DNA of 64,000 nt, from contig CALAKU010000024.1 in the NCBI GenBank assembly GCA_937922925.1, positions 1 through 64,000 on the forward strand. Reading direction: 5' to 3'. A program made the translations under genes and the position numbers. The stretch comes from an uncultured Arenicella sp. (GTDB lineage: Bacteria; Pseudomonadota; Gammaproteobacteria; Arenicellales; Arenicellaceae). Below are positions 16,747 through 24,647 of this stretch, piece by piece (the first letter of the stretch is position 1; every line of letters begins with the position of its first letter). Under the pieces are notes generated by a model. That model was not told the DNA's origin and made no database searches. It saw only the letters and a program-made list of their open reading frames with translations.

Positions 16747-17673
16747 ATGAGCTGCCGTACCTTTGTTCTCGCTTTTAGCGGGCTTGCTAATGAACAGTTT
16801 GGGCAATGGTGTGATGCGGGCCATTTGCCTTTTTTGGCAAAATTAAATCGAGCTTCTTCTCGTTGCTCTCTGGTTTTTGACGATTACCGTACAAGCTATA
16901 ACGACAGTCAGGCATTGGCCTGGCTAAGTCTGTATTCGGCGAGTAATCTGCGTTCGTTGTCAGACGCGTTTGGTGTCGCCCTGCTCGAAGAAAAGGCTCA
17001 TCAATTAAACCCCGATCATTTTGGTAAAGGCAATCTCTTTTGGCAGGTGAGCAGCCAAACTGGCTGCGAGGTTGCCATTATTGATTTGCCATGTGCGCCG
17101 CTGACCTTGGGCCTAAACGGAGTCCAAATCTGTGATGCCTTCGTTGAAACACAGCTTACTCAGCCGCGATCTTGGCCAGCCCAATTGCTAGGTCAAATTG
17201 GCCTTGGTCAATCAAGAATGGCGCCACAAGGCAAAGGGCGCGATTCAACATTAGATTGCATTCTGCGCGGCACCAAACGCAAACTCGATGTATGCGCCGC
17301 CGCATTCAAAGAAAGTCACTGGGATTTGTTTTCTGTAGGTTTTTCAGAACTGACCTGTTGCGCTGACCAGAACAGCAAATTAGAAGTCATGCAATTAATC
17401 GATGACGCTTTGATTACTCTTAGCGGCATTGATCATTGCTTTGTCTTAAATATGAACGTGCAAACACCAGCTTCCGAGCATGGGCAAGACCAGCGAGCAT
17501 CAGAACTAGGCGCCGCAAACCTTGAAGGTCAGCTTGCCGGAACTTTCGAAGCGCTTTCGGCAAGCGGTCTTGCGGCAAGCGATCTTGCGACAGGGATTGA
17601 GCTTGATGGTGTAGCGCCTTTGATTTGCAGGTCTTTAGGTATCAATTACCCTCGCTTTGAGTTGCCTATTTGA
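16747..17673 (+). CDS. Alkaline-phosphatase-fold protein, probably without catalytic residues
   Basis: The 308-residue protein resembles type I phosphodiesterase/nucleotide pyrophosphatase proteins in layout: the N-terminal strand FVLAFSGLANEQFGQWCDAGHLPFL, a middle region TGCEVAIIDLPCAPL, and KESHWDLFSVGFSELTCCAD where active members have metal-binding Asp/His. The usual metal ligands and Thr nucleophile are not evident, so it may be a binding or regulatory relative. It follows the SDR gene by 20 bases. The fold is my inference from pattern only. Confidence 0.55.
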   Translation: MSCRTFVLAFSGLANEQFGQWCDAGHLPFLAKLNRASSRCSLVFDDYRTSYNDSQALAWLSLYSASNLRSLSDAFGVALLEEKAHQLNPDHFGKGNLFWQVSSQTGCEVAIIDLPCAPLTLGLNGVQICDAFVETQLTQPRSWPAQLLGQIGLGQSRMAPQGKGRDSTLDCILRGTKRKLDVCAAAFKESHWDLFSVGFSELTCCADQNSKLEVMQLIDDALITLSGIDHCFVLNMNVQTPASEHGQDQRASELGAANLEGQLAGTFEALSASGLAASDLATGIELDGVAPLICRSLGINYPRFELPI

Positions 17674-17737
17674 ATGAACCGCTTTTTTGGCTGGCAGCCG
17701 ATATAGTCTGTATTGTGCTATTAAATTGAATTGCCCA

Positions 17738-19843
17738 TTAATTGGTTTGTAGTAGCTCCTTAAACCAAGGTTCCAGTGCAAGATTTCGGCCCACGTGGCG
17801 CGCCCCTTGCTCGCTCAAATGGGTGCCATCGAAAATGATTAGATGGCCATCTCTCGTAACTCGCTGGCAGCCCTCAAGACTGCAAAATTGAGGAAGTAAG
17901 TCTATGTACTCATAGCGTTTGGCGTGTTTTTTCAATAAGTCATTAATCCGCAGAGCACTGTCATTCAGTGGTGTTTTGATTTTGTGTAAATTGGGTTTGA
18001 AAGCCATTTTTGCAAGAAAGGCCATGCCGTCAAACTGCTGGGTTTTTTGGCCCAAGATATAGACTTTCTTAGCCCCAGATTCTCCTAAGAAATGCGCGCT
18101 TTGGATAACGTATTTAACAAAGTGATCTATGGTTAGAAAGGTCGCCAAAATAACGGCATCGGCCTGTTTGATCTGCTTGATAGAGTCGAATACTTTTTGA
18201 TGTTGTTGACGACATATATCAGCCCGGCTACCAAAAATACTTTGATACTGATCATCGTTTAAGGCAAACATGGTTTTGCAATTGCCATCGATCTTGATGG
18301 CCGCTAAATCTAATTGTTCAGCGCTGCCACCTTCGATAAATACATTGATGAGATCGGCGGCCATACTGTCGCCAATCACTAAGACTTTGGGCTTACCAGA
18401 ATGTTCAAAGCCCTCTTGTTTGGACTCTATGTTTTGCCAAAAGTAATTGGCGTAGTCGTCGCGCGTGAACTTTAGTTCTTCTACCACCGCGGCCGGATAA
18501 CGCCAAAGCCAGCCATTAGATGCCTGAGAATGAAAGGCAATGCCGATTAGAGAGACTGCTGCTATCGCTGAGCTCATTAGAAATGGGGTATTGTTTTTTG
18601 CTCTATGGTTTGTTGCCCTATGGTTTGTTGCCCTATGGTTTGTTTGCCCTGTTTGCCCGTCGGTAATTTTTTGCCCAGTTCGAGCTTTGCGAAACGGTTG
18701 TTCTATAAAGCGATACATCAAATACGCTAAAACAAATGAGGTAATAAATACCCCAATCATTTGCGTATTGTTCAGCTCGTTTGCTAGATAGTAACGATAA
18801 AAAACAATCAGCGGCCAGTGAATCAGATACAGCGAATAGCTGATCAGCCCAATGCCAACCATTACGCGATTACTTATTAGCGACGCAACTGGATGATTGG
18901 GGCCAGCCAATATTAAAAGCCCCGCGCCAATACAAGGTAGCAACGCTGTATAGGATGGGAAGTCGGTTTGGCTATCGAGTGAATACAGAGCCATAATAAT
19001 TAAGCCCAAACCGATCACGAAAAGAGTGGAGCGCAGCCACCTTGATGCTCGCTCTAGATCGACAAAGACCAAGGCAGCGCCGATGCCAAATTCATAGAGC
19101 CGAAAGGGTAGAGTGTAAAACGCAAATGAGCGAACCTCGCCCCAAGAGAAGATGCTTTCAAGAGCCAATTGTTGATTAAACCAAGCCGTATTTAGTGCAA
19201 GGCTGGCAAGGCTCATCAGCGCAATAAAAGCCACAATGACTGACGCATTCCCTATCTTGCTTGCTTCGTCGGCTGGCGCTTGAAGCCTAGGCTCTCGGCT
19301 CTTTGACCAAGCAACTTTACTTAGTAGCAATACGGTGAGCGGCCACAACAAATAAAATTGTTCTTCAACGCTCAAGGACCACGTGTGCAATAACGGTTTG
19401 GATTGGCTAGCGAAGTCAAAGTAGTCGGCGCTTTGCCAAAAATAGAAGTTACTGACACTGAGCACCGCAAAGATGAGCGAGCGCCCAAAGTCGACCAAGT
19501 GTTGGGGAGAAAGCAGAGCGTACGATAGCAATAAGCACAACAAAAAGGTTGCGCACATTGCTGGGAACAAACGCCGCACGCGGCGCAGATAAAAGTTGCC
19601 AAAGCGAAACTGCTGGGTTGAATGAATCTCGCGAACAATTAGGCGAGTGATTAAGTAGCCACTAATCACAAAGAAAATATCAACGCCAACAAAACCGCCG
19701 GGCAGCAGTGTTTCACTGAGATGGAAAACAAGGACTGACAGCACGGCGATGGCTCTGAGGCCGTCGATATCGGGGCGATATCCTAGTGTTTGAGTCGAGG
19801 TGGGTTTAGAAGCTATGGTATTCAAATGTTTTGCAGCGCTCAT
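17738..19843 (-). CDS. Acyltransferase-3 / SGNH surface polysaccharide acetyltransferase
   Basis: A 701-residue OafA/YrhL-type protein. The N-terminal half is an integral membrane acyltransferase-3 domain (YRPDIDGLRAIAVLSVLVFH, FFVISGYLITRL, SLSVEEQFYLLWP; about ten helices). The C-terminal third is a periplasmic SGNH domain with GDSMAADL and a terminal DGTHLSEQGARH catalytic block. It O-acetylates cell-surface sugars. A linker at about residue 400 has the tandem NHRAT peptide encoded by a 15-bp DNA repeat. It stands alone, with no polysaccharide cluster around it. Confidence 0.94.
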   Translation of the reverse strand: MSAAKHLNTIASKPTSTQTLGYRPDIDGLRAIAVLSVLVFHLSETLLPGGFVGVDIFFVISGYLITRLIVREIHSTQQFRFGNFYLRRVRRLFPAMCATFLLCLLLSYALLSPQHLVDFGRSLIFAVLSVSNFYFWQSADYFDFASQSKPLLHTWSLSVEEQFYLLWPLTVLLLSKVAWSKSREPRLQAPADEASKIGNASVIVAFIALMSLASLALNTAWFNQQLALESIFSWGEVRSFAFYTLPFRLYEFGIGAALVFVDLERASRWLRSTLFVIGLGLIIMALYSLDSQTDFPSYTALLPCIGAGLLILAGPNHPVASLISNRVMVGIGLISYSLYLIHWPLIVFYRYYLANELNNTQMIGVFITSFVLAYLMYRFIEQPFRKARTGQKITDGQTGQTNHRATNHRATNHRAKNNTPFLMSSAIAAVSLIGIAFHSQASNGWLWRYPAAVVEELKFTRDDYANYFWQNIESKQEGFEHSGKPKVLVIGDSMAADLINVFIEGGSAEQLDLAAIKIDGNCKTMFALNDDQYQSIFGSRADICRQQHQKVFDSIKQIKQADAVILATFLTIDHFVKYVIQSAHFLGESGAKKVYILGQKTQQFDGMAFLAKMAFKPNLHKIKTPLNDSALRINDLLKKHAKRYEYIDLLPQFCSLEGCQRVTRDGHLIIFDGTHLSEQGARHVGRNLALEPWFKELLQTN
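18603..18647. repeat. Three 15-bp repeats within the acyltransferase gene
   Basis: The unit CTATGGTTTGTTGCC occurs three times, the last slightly changed. Read on the minus strand it encodes the tandem NHRAT in the linker between the membrane and SGNH domains. Copy number can change in units of five residues without a frameshift. Confidence 0.9.
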
Positions 19844-19935
19844 TTGCGCGATGATGGATTTGCCTATTCTCGCAGAGAATTCGCCAGCGGATAATCGGCG
19901 AAGTTTACCAGATTGCCTTCAACAGCAGCAGGCCT

Positions 19936-20340
19936 TCAAAACCCAAATTCGCGCATGTCTTGCAGCAGTCGTTGGCCTTTAAGAATGGCAGACTCCAACT
20001 CAGAAGGCTTAGGCTCGTGCGCGGGTGTGACGATCTTAGACAACAGTCTTAAGAATTCAGCTAAGGCTTTTCTTTCTTCGCTTAGTAAGGCTGAAGATCG
20101 GCGAAAAAGAACTTCAATCTCTTCTCGTTGACGCAAGAACGGCAAGTCGTTTGGTGGGCTAAGAGAATCAGGCTTGGATAAACCATAGAGCATGTTTTCG
20201 ATTAATGGTGATAATCGCCGCCGCAAACCACGTGCGCGCCAACGCCTTAGGGCACCTTGCTTGTATGAGCGAATGGCCATCAAGCTGATACACAGCGAAA
20301 ATACTGACAAGGAAAGCTTAATCCAAAAAACTACTGACAT
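19936..20340 (-). CDS. Membrane-anchored hypothetical protein
   Basis: The 134-residue protein has one N-terminal membrane helix (WIKLSLSVFSLCISLMAI), a very basic stretch (RRWRARGLRRRL) that should stay in the cytoplasm, and an acidic-to-amphipathic helical remainder (REEIEVLFRRSSALLSEERK). The family is not recognised. It lies 92 bases upstream of the acyltransferase on the same strand, so they could be co-transcribed. Confidence 0.6.
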   Translation of the reverse strand: MSVVFWIKLSLSVFSLCISLMAIRSYKQGALRRWRARGLRRRLSPLIENMLYGLSKPDSLSPPNDLPFLRQREEIEVLFRRSSALLSEERKALAEFLRLLSKIVTPAHEPKPSELESAILKGQRLLQDMREFGF

Positions 20341-20447
20341 TTTATGTACAATGATTGAAAAGACAAAAGCGCGAACACAAGTTTATTTGAAATAAAGTTG
20401 GGTTCCGTTTTCTAGTTTACTCAGTAAGTAAGTGAAAGTGGTTGGTC

Positions 20448-20957
20448 ATGGGTTTAGATAATCTAGCTAATTTGGCGGAAATATTAGCGGCGATTTTGGT
20501 GATTATTTCACTGGTGTATGTTGGTGTGCAGATCAAACAAAACACCAGCGCTTTGCGATCTAACACCGCGCATAATACCTCAGAAGGCTTTACCGATCTG
20601 TACCTTATACTTGCTAAGAGCAAAGAAATGTCTGATATTTTTGCTCGCGGCTCGCACGATTTTGATTCTTTGGATTCAATCGAGAAGGTTCAGTTTTACG
20701 CTTATTTCCATAAATTTTTTCGCAACTACGAAAACGCCTATTATCAATTTTCCAGATCGGCATTAGAGTATGAGTCATTCGATGGGCTGACCAAGCAATT
20801 GGAAATGGTGAGTTCTATGCCGGGCGTGCGTGTCTATTGGAAGGATCGCAAAAATTGGTATAACGAGGGCTTTCAACAATTCGTCGATGAATTGCTTAAT
20901 GACGATGTGCCAGAAAAATTTAAGTTAGCTGGTACTACTTCTCCCGCTCAGCCCTAG
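20448..20957 (+). CDS. Hypothetical protein with N-terminal membrane helix
   Basis: One N-terminal membrane helix (LAEILAAILVIISLVYVGVQI) is followed by the polar motif KQNTSALRSNTAHN and a helical cytoplasmic domain rich in aromatic residues (YFHKFFRNYENAYYQF). This layout recurs in an uncharacterised family common in marine bacteria. I use ATG 20448; a TTG at 20442 is in frame. It is divergent from the preceding membrane protein and convergent with the light-sensor operon. Confidence 0.75.
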   Translation: MGLDNLANLAEILAAILVIISLVYVGVQIKQNTSALRSNTAHNTSEGFTDLYLILAKSKEMSDIFARGSHDFDSLDSIEKVQFYAYFHKFFRNYENAYYQFSRSALEYESFDGLTKQLEMVSSMPGVRVYWKDRKNWYNEGFQQFVDELLNDDVPEKFKLAGTTSPAQP

Positions 20958-21038
20958 GCCTCCTTCTCACTCCTAAGCCCTTTCTGTCTGGCCACGCAGA
21001 AGCTAAAAATATATTGAATCGCAGACGCCGTGCTTATC

Positions 21039-21440
21039 TTAAGGCAGGTCTGCCACGACGTCACTAAAGCGGCGCAATACAAAACGGGCTTGAGCGAGGG
21101 ATAGCTTAGTGCGCGCTGAAATAGTGACCACGCAGTCAGTACCTCGATAGTTGGTGCGACAAAAAAGTGTGTTGCCACCTTTTGATTCTATAATAGTGAT
21201 ATCGAATTCTTCTTCCGTGAACTGAATCGACGACGAGTTGCTTATCGCACACAAGGAGCTGGCGATGGCAGCGACTTTGTCGGCTTCCATCCCCATTTCT
21301 TTGGTCGCAAAAGATTTAATGCTAAAACCATCAAGCGTGCAGAGGCTGATCAATGTGATCTCGCGATGATCGGCGCACAGAGATTGGATCGCGTCTAGTA
21401 ACCCGGCGTTGTCATCGATGTCGACGTTTGTTGTGCTCAT
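21039..21440 (-). CDS. Roadblock/LC7 domain protein (second of the operon)
   Basis: The 133-residue protein matches the roadblock/LC7 fold: an alpha helix, strand LISLCTLDGFSIKSF, helix MEADKVAAIASSLCAISNS, then strands FDITIIESKGGNTLFCR and VVTISAR. In MglA systems roadblock proteins (MglB) act as GTPase activators or platforms. It is the last gene of the four-gene operon, 71 bases after the GTPase. Its N-terminal helix is longer than in the first roadblock protein, so the two paralogues are not redundant copies. Confidence 0.82.
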   Translation of the reverse strand: MSTTNVDIDDNAGLLDAIQSLCADHREITLISLCTLDGFSIKSFATKEMGMEADKVAAIASSLCAISNSSSIQFTEEEFDITIIESKGGNTLFCRTNYRGTDCVVTISARTKLSLAQARFVLRRFSDVVADLP

Positions 21441-21511
21441 TATGTGTTGATGTCTTTCGACTAACTCGGCTGTGACTGCATAGAAGAAAAGGTTTTGCCG
21501 TTAAGGGCTTT

Positions 21512-22042
21512 TTAATACTGACTGATTGCCGTTAGGGTGTATAAAAGGTTGATCGCGGAATCTTTCGCTCGATTATCGACTTCGATAACCGGTGCCACTA
21601 ATTGGTGGGCCTTTAGCACTGTTTGTATTTCCTCGACTAAGTCCTCAACCTGCTCGGCGCCAGCGTTCTCGATGTGGCTTAGTGCAATAACGCACGGCGT
21701 CTTGCGTTGGCCGGGTTCAAAAAAGCTTAGCAAGTGGTCAAGATTTGCCATGTCGGCGTGCTCGGCGTATTTAAACAAAATAACCAACCCCCAGATTGAC
21801 TTGCTGACCATTTCCCAAAGAAATGAGTAACGCTCCTGACCGGGCACGCCATATAAGCCCAAGGCGGTTTGTTCATCCAAGCGTATTCGCCCGTAGTCTA
21901 TACCAACCGTCGTAAATTGCTTGCCGATATCGATGGTGGATTCTACTTCTGTCTCAAAAGGGCTAATTTCACTGAGAGTAGACACTAGCTGCGTTTTGCC
22001 AGCTCCGAGTTCGCCAACAATAGCGAGTTTTTTGTATTCCAT
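21512..22042 (-). CDS. MglA-like small GTPase with degenerate motifs
   Basis: A Ras-like P-loop protein of 176 residues. G1 is GELGAGKT (10-17). The switch I part [12 protein letters not shown] resembles the TTVAMDYG of MglA-type GTPases. G3 is GVPGQ (65-69), with Gly where Ras proteins have Asp. At the G4 position, normally NKxD, it has SHIE (122-125), so base specificity may be altered. It starts six bases after the BLUF gene and is followed by a roadblock gene, the usual partner. It is probably the switch of this operon. Confidence 0.85.
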   Translation of the reverse strand: MEYKKLAIVGELGAGKTQLVSTLSEISPFETEVESTIDIGKQFTTVGIDYGRIRLDEQTALGLYGVPGQERYSFLWEMVSKSIWGLVILFKYAEHADMANLDHLLSFFEPGQRKTPCVIALSHIENAGAEQVEDLVEEIQTVLKAHQLVAPVIEVDNRAKDSAINLLYTLTAISQY

Positions 22043-22048
22043 TTTGGT

Positions 22049-22774
22049 CTAGCGTTTGGCCAAAAACATTTTCATTTTTTGATAAAACCCATCTCGATTC
22101 ACTTGCGTCGCAACTAGAGGCGTTTTGTCGTCGAGTGTGTCAACAATCAAAATGCCCATTTCGTCGAACAAGGTGAGTAAGCGATTAGTGATGCTGCGCG
22201 TTTCCGGCGTCATGCGTCGAGTCATGTCATCGTAGCTGCGCACGCCAGATGCCAGATGCGCGCAAAATTCGATCACACTAGGTGTTTGTCTAATGCGTTT
22301 GAAATCTGGCCAACGTTCTAGCCGTAAGCGCGTACCAGCATAGGAGTCGCGACGACTCGGCCGCTTGATGCCCAATAGCGCTTGTTGTGATTGTGAAAGT
22401 TTGACCACAAACTCAGAATGATCACGAATAAAGGCACGAATAGCGGGATACCGCGGCATCGAACTCACAAGTTTCAGAGCATGAGCCTCAAGATAACGTT
22501 TGCTGATGTTTGTTTCGGCTAAGACTTGTACGTTTGTATGCCTTGAGTCAGCTTGGATTTTATCGAACAGCCGATCAACATCCTTGACCTTGCCTTCAAT
22601 CAATTGAATGTATTGATTGCTTGTAAACGACAGAAGGCCGGATATGCCATTGGCAGCGTTGTTCCGACGACTTTTCTGATAAATTTCGGGTAGCTCACGG
22701 GGCATGAGCCCAGTGCCTTTGGCCTTGACTGGGTCGCTAATATACAAAACCGCTTTCAGTCTATGTTCGGGCAT
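22049..22774 (-). CDS. BLUF-domain blue-light sensor with C-terminal helical domain
   Basis: A BLUF domain (residues about 5-100) binds FAD and senses blue light: Tyr11 in VLYIS, Asn39 in SRRNNAANGISGLL and Gln57 in QYIQLIEGK match the flavin-switch Tyr, Asn and Gln of AppA. DADSRH-like text (QADSRHTNV) completes the signature. The residue at the Met106 position of AppA reads as Leu100. Residues about 145-240 form a separate helical domain that looks like a winged helix (VIEFCAHLASGVRSYDDM, LLTLFDEMGILIVD). AGGAG precedes the ATG. The gene is followed within six bases by the small GTPase. Confidence 0.88.
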   Translation of the reverse strand: MPEHRLKAVLYISDPVKAKGTGLMPRELPEIYQKSRRNNAANGISGLLSFTSNQYIQLIEGKVKDVDRLFDKIQADSRHTNVQVLAETNISKRYLEAHALKLVSSMPRYPAIRAFIRDHSEFVVKLSQSQQALLGIKRPSRRDSYAGTRLRLERWPDFKRIRQTPSVIEFCAHLASGVRSYDDMTRRMTPETRSITNRLLTLFDEMGILIVDTLDDKTPLVATQVNRDGFYQKMKMFLAKR

Positions 22775-22789
22775 ATCTACTCCTATCTA

Positions 22790-22858
22790 ACGACAACCAT
22801 CCTAGAGCGGTTGTCGTCATTACGATAATAAGAGGGCGATCGAAAAAAGCTCGATCGC
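22790..22858 (-). other. Two RNA hairpins between the first roadblock gene and the BLUF gene
   Basis: The 103-base gap contains two perfect dyads: GCGATCGA / TCGATCGC (22836-22858, 7-nt loop) and ACGACAACC / GGTTGTCGT (22790-22817, 10-nt loop). Neither is followed by a T-run on the minus strand, so they are not standard terminators. The second ends just before the BLUF ribosome site. They could stabilise the upstream message or set a processing point for unequal expression. Confidence 0.7.
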
Positions 22859-22877
22859 TGGTATAGAGAGAGTACTC

Positions 22878-23240
22878 CTATACAGATAGCGCCGTATCAA
22901 CCGTCAGCACGTTGCGTCGTGCCAAGGCCAAGTTAGCTTTTGTTTTATCCAATACTAAATAGATAAACAAGCCTTCTTGCTTAGTTGTTGGTCTGATAAT
23001 GTGAAACTGGTCTTGGAGTGTGATTAAGATATCGTCAATCGCACCCTGGATCCCCAATGACTTCATTGTCTTCATTTTTGCCTTTACTACTTCTGTGTTC
23101 CCAGCCGCAGCTAAATCCAGATCGACGCCACCGCCGATCGAACCCAATGACATCCCAGACGTATAATCAACGATGCACGCGCCCATTGCGCCGTCTGTTG
23201 TCATCAACGCCTTTAGGCTCGCATCAATATTATTAGCCAT
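22878..23240 (-). CDS. Roadblock/LC7-like protein (first of the operon)
   Basis: This 120-residue protein has strand GAMGACIVDYTSGMSLGSIG, a helix with many Ala (LDLAAAGNTEVVKAKMKTMKSL is split here by register), and strands DILITLQDQFHIIRP and GLFIYLVLDK, then a final helix. That is the roadblock order, and the GACIVDxxSGM start is typical of bacterial members. First gene of the operon, with GGTGAG before the ATG. A role as scaffold or activator for the GTPase two genes downstream is inferred. Confidence 0.8.
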   Translation of the reverse strand: MANNIDASLKALMTTDGAMGACIVDYTSGMSLGSIGGGVDLDLAAAGNTEVVKAKMKTMKSLGIQGAIDDILITLQDQFHIIRPTTKQEGLFIYLVLDKTKANLALARRNVLTVDTALSV

Positions 23241-23340
23241 ATTTATTTCTCACCGAATAAAAGTTAAGTTCCCCGCAGGAGGGATATTATCTTGATAAAT
23301 CACTTTAAGACTATCCTCCAAACGAACTCTGTAGTTGTAT

Positions 23341-23380
23341 CACAAATAGTCTTAGAAAACCTTAAATTGTTCTATTTGTG
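23341..23380. promoter_or_regulatory. Inverted repeat between the light-sensor operon and aruH
   Basis: CACAAATAG (23341-23349) and CTATTTGTG (23372-23380) are perfect inverted copies 31 bp apart centre to centre, about three helical turns. They lie in the 217-bp divergent control region. A dimeric or paired regulator could bind and control one or both sides. The factor is unknown. Confidence 0.6.
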
Positions 23381-23457
23381 GGTTTGATTATCAGTATTGA
23401 TAAAGCCCAATGGTAAACTCAATACATTAAACTGCAACCCAGTGAGCATTAAATACT

Positions 23458-24633
23458 GTGAAATTTACTCCTGCCATTGAGCGCTTGGCCAAACTGGGTG
23501 ACGACAGTTGGGCCGTGTATAAAAGCGCTAGGGCTAAAGCAGAGCAAGGTGAGGATATTATTGAGCTTACAATTGGTGAGCCAGATATTCCCACGCCTGA
23601 TTATCTTATAGATGTGGCGATAGAATCATTGCGAAACGGCCGAACAGATTATTCGCCCGGTGCGGGTGAATTGAACTTACGCCAAGCCCTAGCTCTGCGT
23701 TATTCAAAGATGACGAAACGAGAAATTGGGGTTGAGCAAGTATTGTGTTTCCCAGGGACGCAAACAGCTTTGTACGCGGTTATGCAGGCGATCGCGGGCG
23801 AGGGTGATGAAGTTATTGTTGGCGACCCAATGTATGCAACCTACGATGCCGTTATTGCCTCATCGTGCGCCCGCCAAGTGGCGGTGCCCTTAAAGCCAGA
23901 GGATGGGTTTCGACTGCAAGCCCAGCAAGTTGAGTCTTTAGTCAGCGAGAATACCACCACTTTGTTCCTCAATAGCCCGCACAATCCCACCGGCGCGGTA
24001 CTCAGGCCAGATCAGGTGCATGCCTTGGGCGAATTGGCGATTAAACACGACTTATGGATTTTATGCGACGAGGTCTATGACGAACTATTGTTTGATGCGT
24101 CGGCCTTTTGCTCGCCGCTTAATTTCCCCGAGTTTGCAGAGCGTACCTTGGTAGTCAGTTCGATTTCCAAATCGCATGCCGCTCCTGGCTTTCGCAGCGG
24201 ATGGTGTATAGGGCCAGCTGAATTTTGCGAAAAGATGCTGCCATATTCAGAGGCGATGTTATTTGGCGGGCAACCCTTTTTGGCAGACGCCACGGCCATA
24301 GCGATTTCCAAACCTTCTCCTGTGGCCGAATCCATGAAAAAGCGATTTGCAGCGCGCGCTCAATTGTTGGCCGAGCGCGTGACGCAAGAGACCACATTAA
24401 GCGTGCATCAACCAGAAGCTGGAATGTTTGCCTTATTGAATGTGTCGTCGCTGAATATGAATGGCAAAGACTACGCTTGGCATTTATTAGATCACGCTAA
24501 AGTCGGTGTGATGCCCGGCGCTTCATTCGGGGCGGGCTTGCAGGATTGGGTTCGGGTTTGTCTCACTGAGTCGGATGAACGATTTGCTGCTGGCGTTGAA
24601 CGCATTATCAAGCACGCAAACTCAATTGCTTAA
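23458..24633 (+). CDS. aruH: Arginine:pyruvate transaminase (class I/II aminotransferase)
   Basis: A fold-type I PLP enzyme of 391 residues. Lys238 in SSISKSHAAPGFRSGW carries PLP; LNSPHNPTGA, WILCDEVYDELLFD and the final Arg in DWVRVCLTE are standard class I features. The text matches the AruH group rather closely (ALYAVMQ, VIVGDPMYATYDAV). The next gene is an AruI-type decarboxylase, which supports the arginine transaminase pathway: arginine plus pyruvate to 2-ketoarginine plus alanine. The start is GTG at 23458. Product specificity rests on the pairing. Confidence 0.82.
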   Translation: MKFTPAIERLAKLGDDSWAVYKSARAKAEQGEDIIELTIGEPDIPTPDYLIDVAIESLRNGRTDYSPGAGELNLRQALALRYSKMTKREIGVEQVLCFPGTQTALYAVMQAIAGEGDEVIVGDPMYATYDAVIASSCARQVAVPLKPEDGFRLQAQQVESLVSENTTTLFLNSPHNPTGAVLRPDQVHALGELAIKHDLWILCDEVYDELLFDASAFCSPLNFPEFAERTLVVSSISKSHAAPGFRSGWCIGPAEFCEKMLPYSEAMLFGGQPFLADATAIAISKPSPVAESMKKRFAARAQLLAERVTQETTLSVHQPEAGMFALLNVSSLNMNGKDYAWHLLDHAKVGVMPGASFGAGLQDWVRVCLTESDERFAAGVERIIKHANSIA

Positions 24634-24647
24634 GCCTTCGACCACTG

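Noticed and set aside
16747..17673. Active phosphodiesterase
   Set aside because: The layout fits the superfamily but metal ligands and nucleophile are not evident.
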